Positions 15,011 through 16,371 of a stretch of 16,371 bases of DNA are shown one piece after another. The stretch is from Thermoproteota archaeon (GTDB lineage: Archaea; Korarchaeota; Korarchaeia; B14-G2), in contig QMWA01000019.1 of assembly GCA_003661385.1 (NCBI GenBank), positions 1-16,371 on the forward strand, written 5' to 3'. Position numbers and translations under genes: made by a program. Each line of letters begins with the position of its first letter. The first letter of the stretch is position 1. The notes under the pieces were generated by a model. That model saw only the letters and a program-made list of their open reading frames with translations, made no database searches and was not told the origin of the DNA.

Positions 15011-15979
15011 CTAAGTGAGGAAGTGCTCATATCCACGAGGCTCCACCTCAACCTCTCTACCATCCACTACAGCTACCACGTGCTTCTCGCGTGTTGCGAC
15101 ACCTACCCTGATAAGCCTACCCCCAGCCTCCTCCACGGCCTTAGCTGCGGCGCTCCAGCTCTCTGGGGGGATCGTGACAACAAGCTCGTACTCCTCTCCA
15201 CCATAGAGAGCTAGGTCAAGTGGGCTAAGGCTGTTGTCCTCAGCGAAGCTAGCTGCCTCAGGTGCGATTGGGATGTGCTCTATCCTGAAGCCTACTCCAC
15301 TTGCCTTAGCTAGCTCATGCACCGACCACGCTAAGCCATCGCTGCTGTCTATGCTGGCTGACGCATAGGGTGCCAAGGCAAGACCCTCCCTGAGCCTGGC
15401 TTTGGGCTCTAAGACTGGCTTCACTAGCGCTTCCCTGTCACCTGGCCTAGCTGGCAGCCCCTCTAGGAGGTGCTTTAGGCCAGCTGAGGCCAGGCCAAAG
15501 TACCCTGTAGTAGCTAGGATGTCACCTGGCTTAGCTCCGCTCCTGGGCACTATCCTCTTGGCAACGCCAGCTAAGGCCACTGCAACGACGAGCTCTCTGC
15601 ACGCGTTCGTGTCCCCGCCCACGATCTCGAAGCCGTACTCTCTGGCTGCGTCGCTTGCCCCCTTGATCAGGAGCTTAAAGTCCTCTAGCCTGTAGTCTCC
15701 CGGCACCCCTATGGCTAGGACTCCAGCTGCAGGCTTGACTCCCTTAGCTGCCATGTCACTTACGTTCATCACGACAGCCTTCCAGCCTACTTGCCAGGGG
15801 GCCATCTGTGGAGGCACGTCAGTCGAGGCTACTAGCATGTCTGTCTTCAGCACGAGGCCTATTCCACCGGCATCTACCACAGCTACGTCGTCTCCTATCT
15901 GCAGTGGAGCTGATATCCTGCCTATCGCCTCCACTGCTGCCTCTATCAGCTTCCTCTCGCCAGCTTCAGATGCAAGCAT
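15011..15979 (-). CDS. thiL: Thiamine-monophosphate kinase
   Basis: Phosphorylates thiamine monophosphate to thiamine diphosphate, the last step of cofactor synthesis; cytoplasmic. It belongs to the PurM/SelD/ThiL/HypE ATP-binding superfamily. Seen in order: GERKLIEAAVEAIGR near the start, the IGDDVAVVD metal-binding motif, LKTDMLVASTDVPP, VSDMAAKGVKP, GGDTNACRELVV, KPGDILATTGYFGLA, SIDSSDGLAWSV and the C-terminal LYGGEEYELVVTIPP. The open frame extends to 16192, but upstream residues have no family similarity and run through the divergent nitroreductase gene. ATG 15979 gives 322 residues, normal length, and lies about 25 bases after a TATATA box, so it is the likely leaderless start. It is on the same strand as the AOR cluster, 62 bases upstream, probably a separate unit. 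Confidence 0.94.
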   Translation of the reverse strand: MLASEAGERKLIEAAVEAIGRISAPLQIGDDVAVVDAGGIGLVLKTDMLVASTDVPPQMAPWQVGWKAVVMNVSDMAAKGVKPAAGVLAIGVPGDYRLEDFKLLIKGASDAAREYGFEIVGGDTNACRELVVAVALAGVAKRIVPRSGAKPGDILATTGYFGLASAGLKHLLEGLPARPGDREALVKPVLEPKARLREGLALAPYASASIDSSDGLAWSVHELAKASGVGFRIEHIPIAPEAASFAEDNSLSPLDLALYGGEEYELVVTIPPESWSAAAKAVEEAGGRLIRVGVATREKHVVAVVDGREVEVEPRGYEHFLT

Positions 15980-16000
15980 AGCTAGCAAAGAAGCTTCCTG

Positions 16001-16008
16001 TATATATT
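16001..16008 (-). promoter_or_regulatory. TATA box of thiL
   Basis: TATATATT on the plus strand (AATATATA on the minus strand) is centred about 25 bases before the thiL ATG at 15979, as expected for a leaderless archaeal transcript. Because TATATA is nearly symmetric it might also serve the divergent nitroreductase gene. Confidence 0.55.
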
Positions 16009-16037
16009 GGCTGGCTGCAGTAGAGGCTGCACGTAAG

Positions 16038-16047
16038 GGAAATAAGC
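16038..16047 (+). promoter_or_regulatory. Possible promoter of the nitroreductase-family gene
   Basis: GGAAATAAGC is centred about 25 bases before ATG 16068, consistent with a TATA box of a short-leader or leaderless transcript. A GGGGG at 16058-16062 could alternatively serve as ribosome site for a longer transcript from the TATATATT at 16001. Two GGCTGCA copies (16013-16019 and 16025-16031) lie between the two TATA boxes. Confidence 0.35.
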
Positions 16048-16067
16048 TGCTGGTCTTGGGGGCTCTC

Positions 16068-16371
16068 ATGGACTTACTGGAGGCTGTTAGGGGTAGGAGG
16101 AGCATCAGGAGGTTTCTGAAGAAGCCTGTCCCAAGGGAGCTCATCGAGAAGCTGATCAAGGAGTGCACTTGGGCTCCTTCAGCCATGAACACGCAGCCAT
16201 GGTACTTCTATGTGCTGGAGGGGGAGGCTAGAGACAAGCTAGTTGAGGTCTGCAGCAAGGCATTTTACTCTATCCTGCCTAGGCTCAGAGAGCTAGGGTT
16301 CCCTGAGAGGCACATAGAGTTCATCAAGTGGTACTTCTTCACATTCGGCAATGCTCCAGTCATCATAGTAG
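16068..16371 (+). CDS. Nitroreductase-family flavoprotein, 3'-partial
   Basis: The first 101 residues of a nitroreductase-family FMN oxidoreductase, cut by the window edge. The N-terminal signature is clear: an RRSIRRF motif about ten residues in, which contacts FMN phosphate, a KPVPRELIEKLI helix, and APSAMNTQPW (about 37-46), the conserved flavin/NADPH contact. Members reduce nitro compounds, quinones, enones or flavins, and some act in cofactor synthesis, so the substrate is open. ATG 16068 is chosen because the family begins a few residues before RRS and a GGGGG lies five bases upstream. It is divergent from thiL with 88 bases between the starts. Confidence 0.88.
   Translation, partial: MDLLEAVRGRRSIRRFLKKPVPRELIEKLIKECTWAPSAMNTQPWYFYVLEGEARDKLVEVCSKAFYSILPRLRELGFPERHIEFIKWYFFTFGNAPVIIV

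Noticed and set aside
8261-16020. CTGCAG shared by the intergenic regions at 8265, 8309, 14985 and 16015 as a common operator
   Set aside because: The same word occurs repeatedly within coding sequence (for example near 523 and 3003), so its presence in promoters is not specific.
15980-16192. N-terminal extension of ThiL by 71 residues
   Set aside because: The extension is unrelated to the ThiL family, crosses the TATATA box and lies antisense to the conserved N terminus of the nitroreductase gene. ATG 15979 gives the normal length.
1-16371. CRISPR array, insertion sequence, prophage or defence system
   Set aside because: No regularly spaced repeats, transposase, integrase, nuclease or toxin-antitoxin motifs are visible; nearly all genes are recognisable metabolic enzymes.

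Overview
The window reads as chromosomal DNA from a thermophilic or hyperthermophilic archaeon. The clues are archaeal-type enzymes (AroB'-class dehydroquinate synthase, GHMP-family shikimate kinase, ADP-forming acyl-CoA synthetase fragment, tungsten aldehyde:ferredoxin oxidoreductase with a radical SAM protein), Lrp-type regulation, TATA-like boxes about 25 bases upstream of several start codons (leaderless transcripts), and heavy AGG/AGA arginine use. A Thermoproteota or Korarchaeota-like lineage fits, but I cannot name a species. The region is gene dense: no gap exceeds 190 bases.

Bases 1-8110 (+) hold an aromatic amino acid operon in which every gene overlaps the next (4, 26, 17, 1, 4, about 20-29 and about 56-62 bases): 3-dehydroquinate synthase (C-terminal two thirds only), aroD, aroE, archaeal aroK, aroA, aroC, a chorismate mutase-aminotransferase fusion, and prephenate dehydrogenase. 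Together they run from the ring-forming step through shikimate and chorismate to prephenate and then toward tyrosine/phenylalanine. The first reading frame is abnormal: it begins as the C-terminal half of an ADP-forming acyl-CoA synthetase alpha subunit, still open at the window edge, and switches in frame near base 455 to DHQ synthase lacking its first third. This is the most striking anomaly. It is either a true gene fusion/deletion or an assembly chimera.

Bases 8111-11564 (+) hold a 187-base gap with a TATA-like box and an 11-base inverted repeat bracketing the next start codon; a 554-residue protein that appears to contain two Lrp-like HTH-RAM units after an unrecognised N-terminal region; an ArsB/NhaD-superfamily membrane transporter; and a small charged hypothetical protein translationally coupled to it.

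Bases 11570-14963 (-) hold a tungstoenzyme cluster, read from high to low coordinates: aldehyde:ferredoxin oxidoreductase, a radical SAM protein of the tungsten-oxidoreductase maturase type, and a MoaD/ThiS-like sulfur carrier. Upstream on the same strand is thiamine-monophosphate kinase (thiL, 15011-15979), and divergent from it a nitroreductase-family gene runs off the right edge.

I found no tRNA, rRNA, CRISPR array or insertion sequence. The sequence is strongly enriched in the palindrome AGCT (and visibly in CTAG) on both coding strands, so the whole window looks compositionally uniform.
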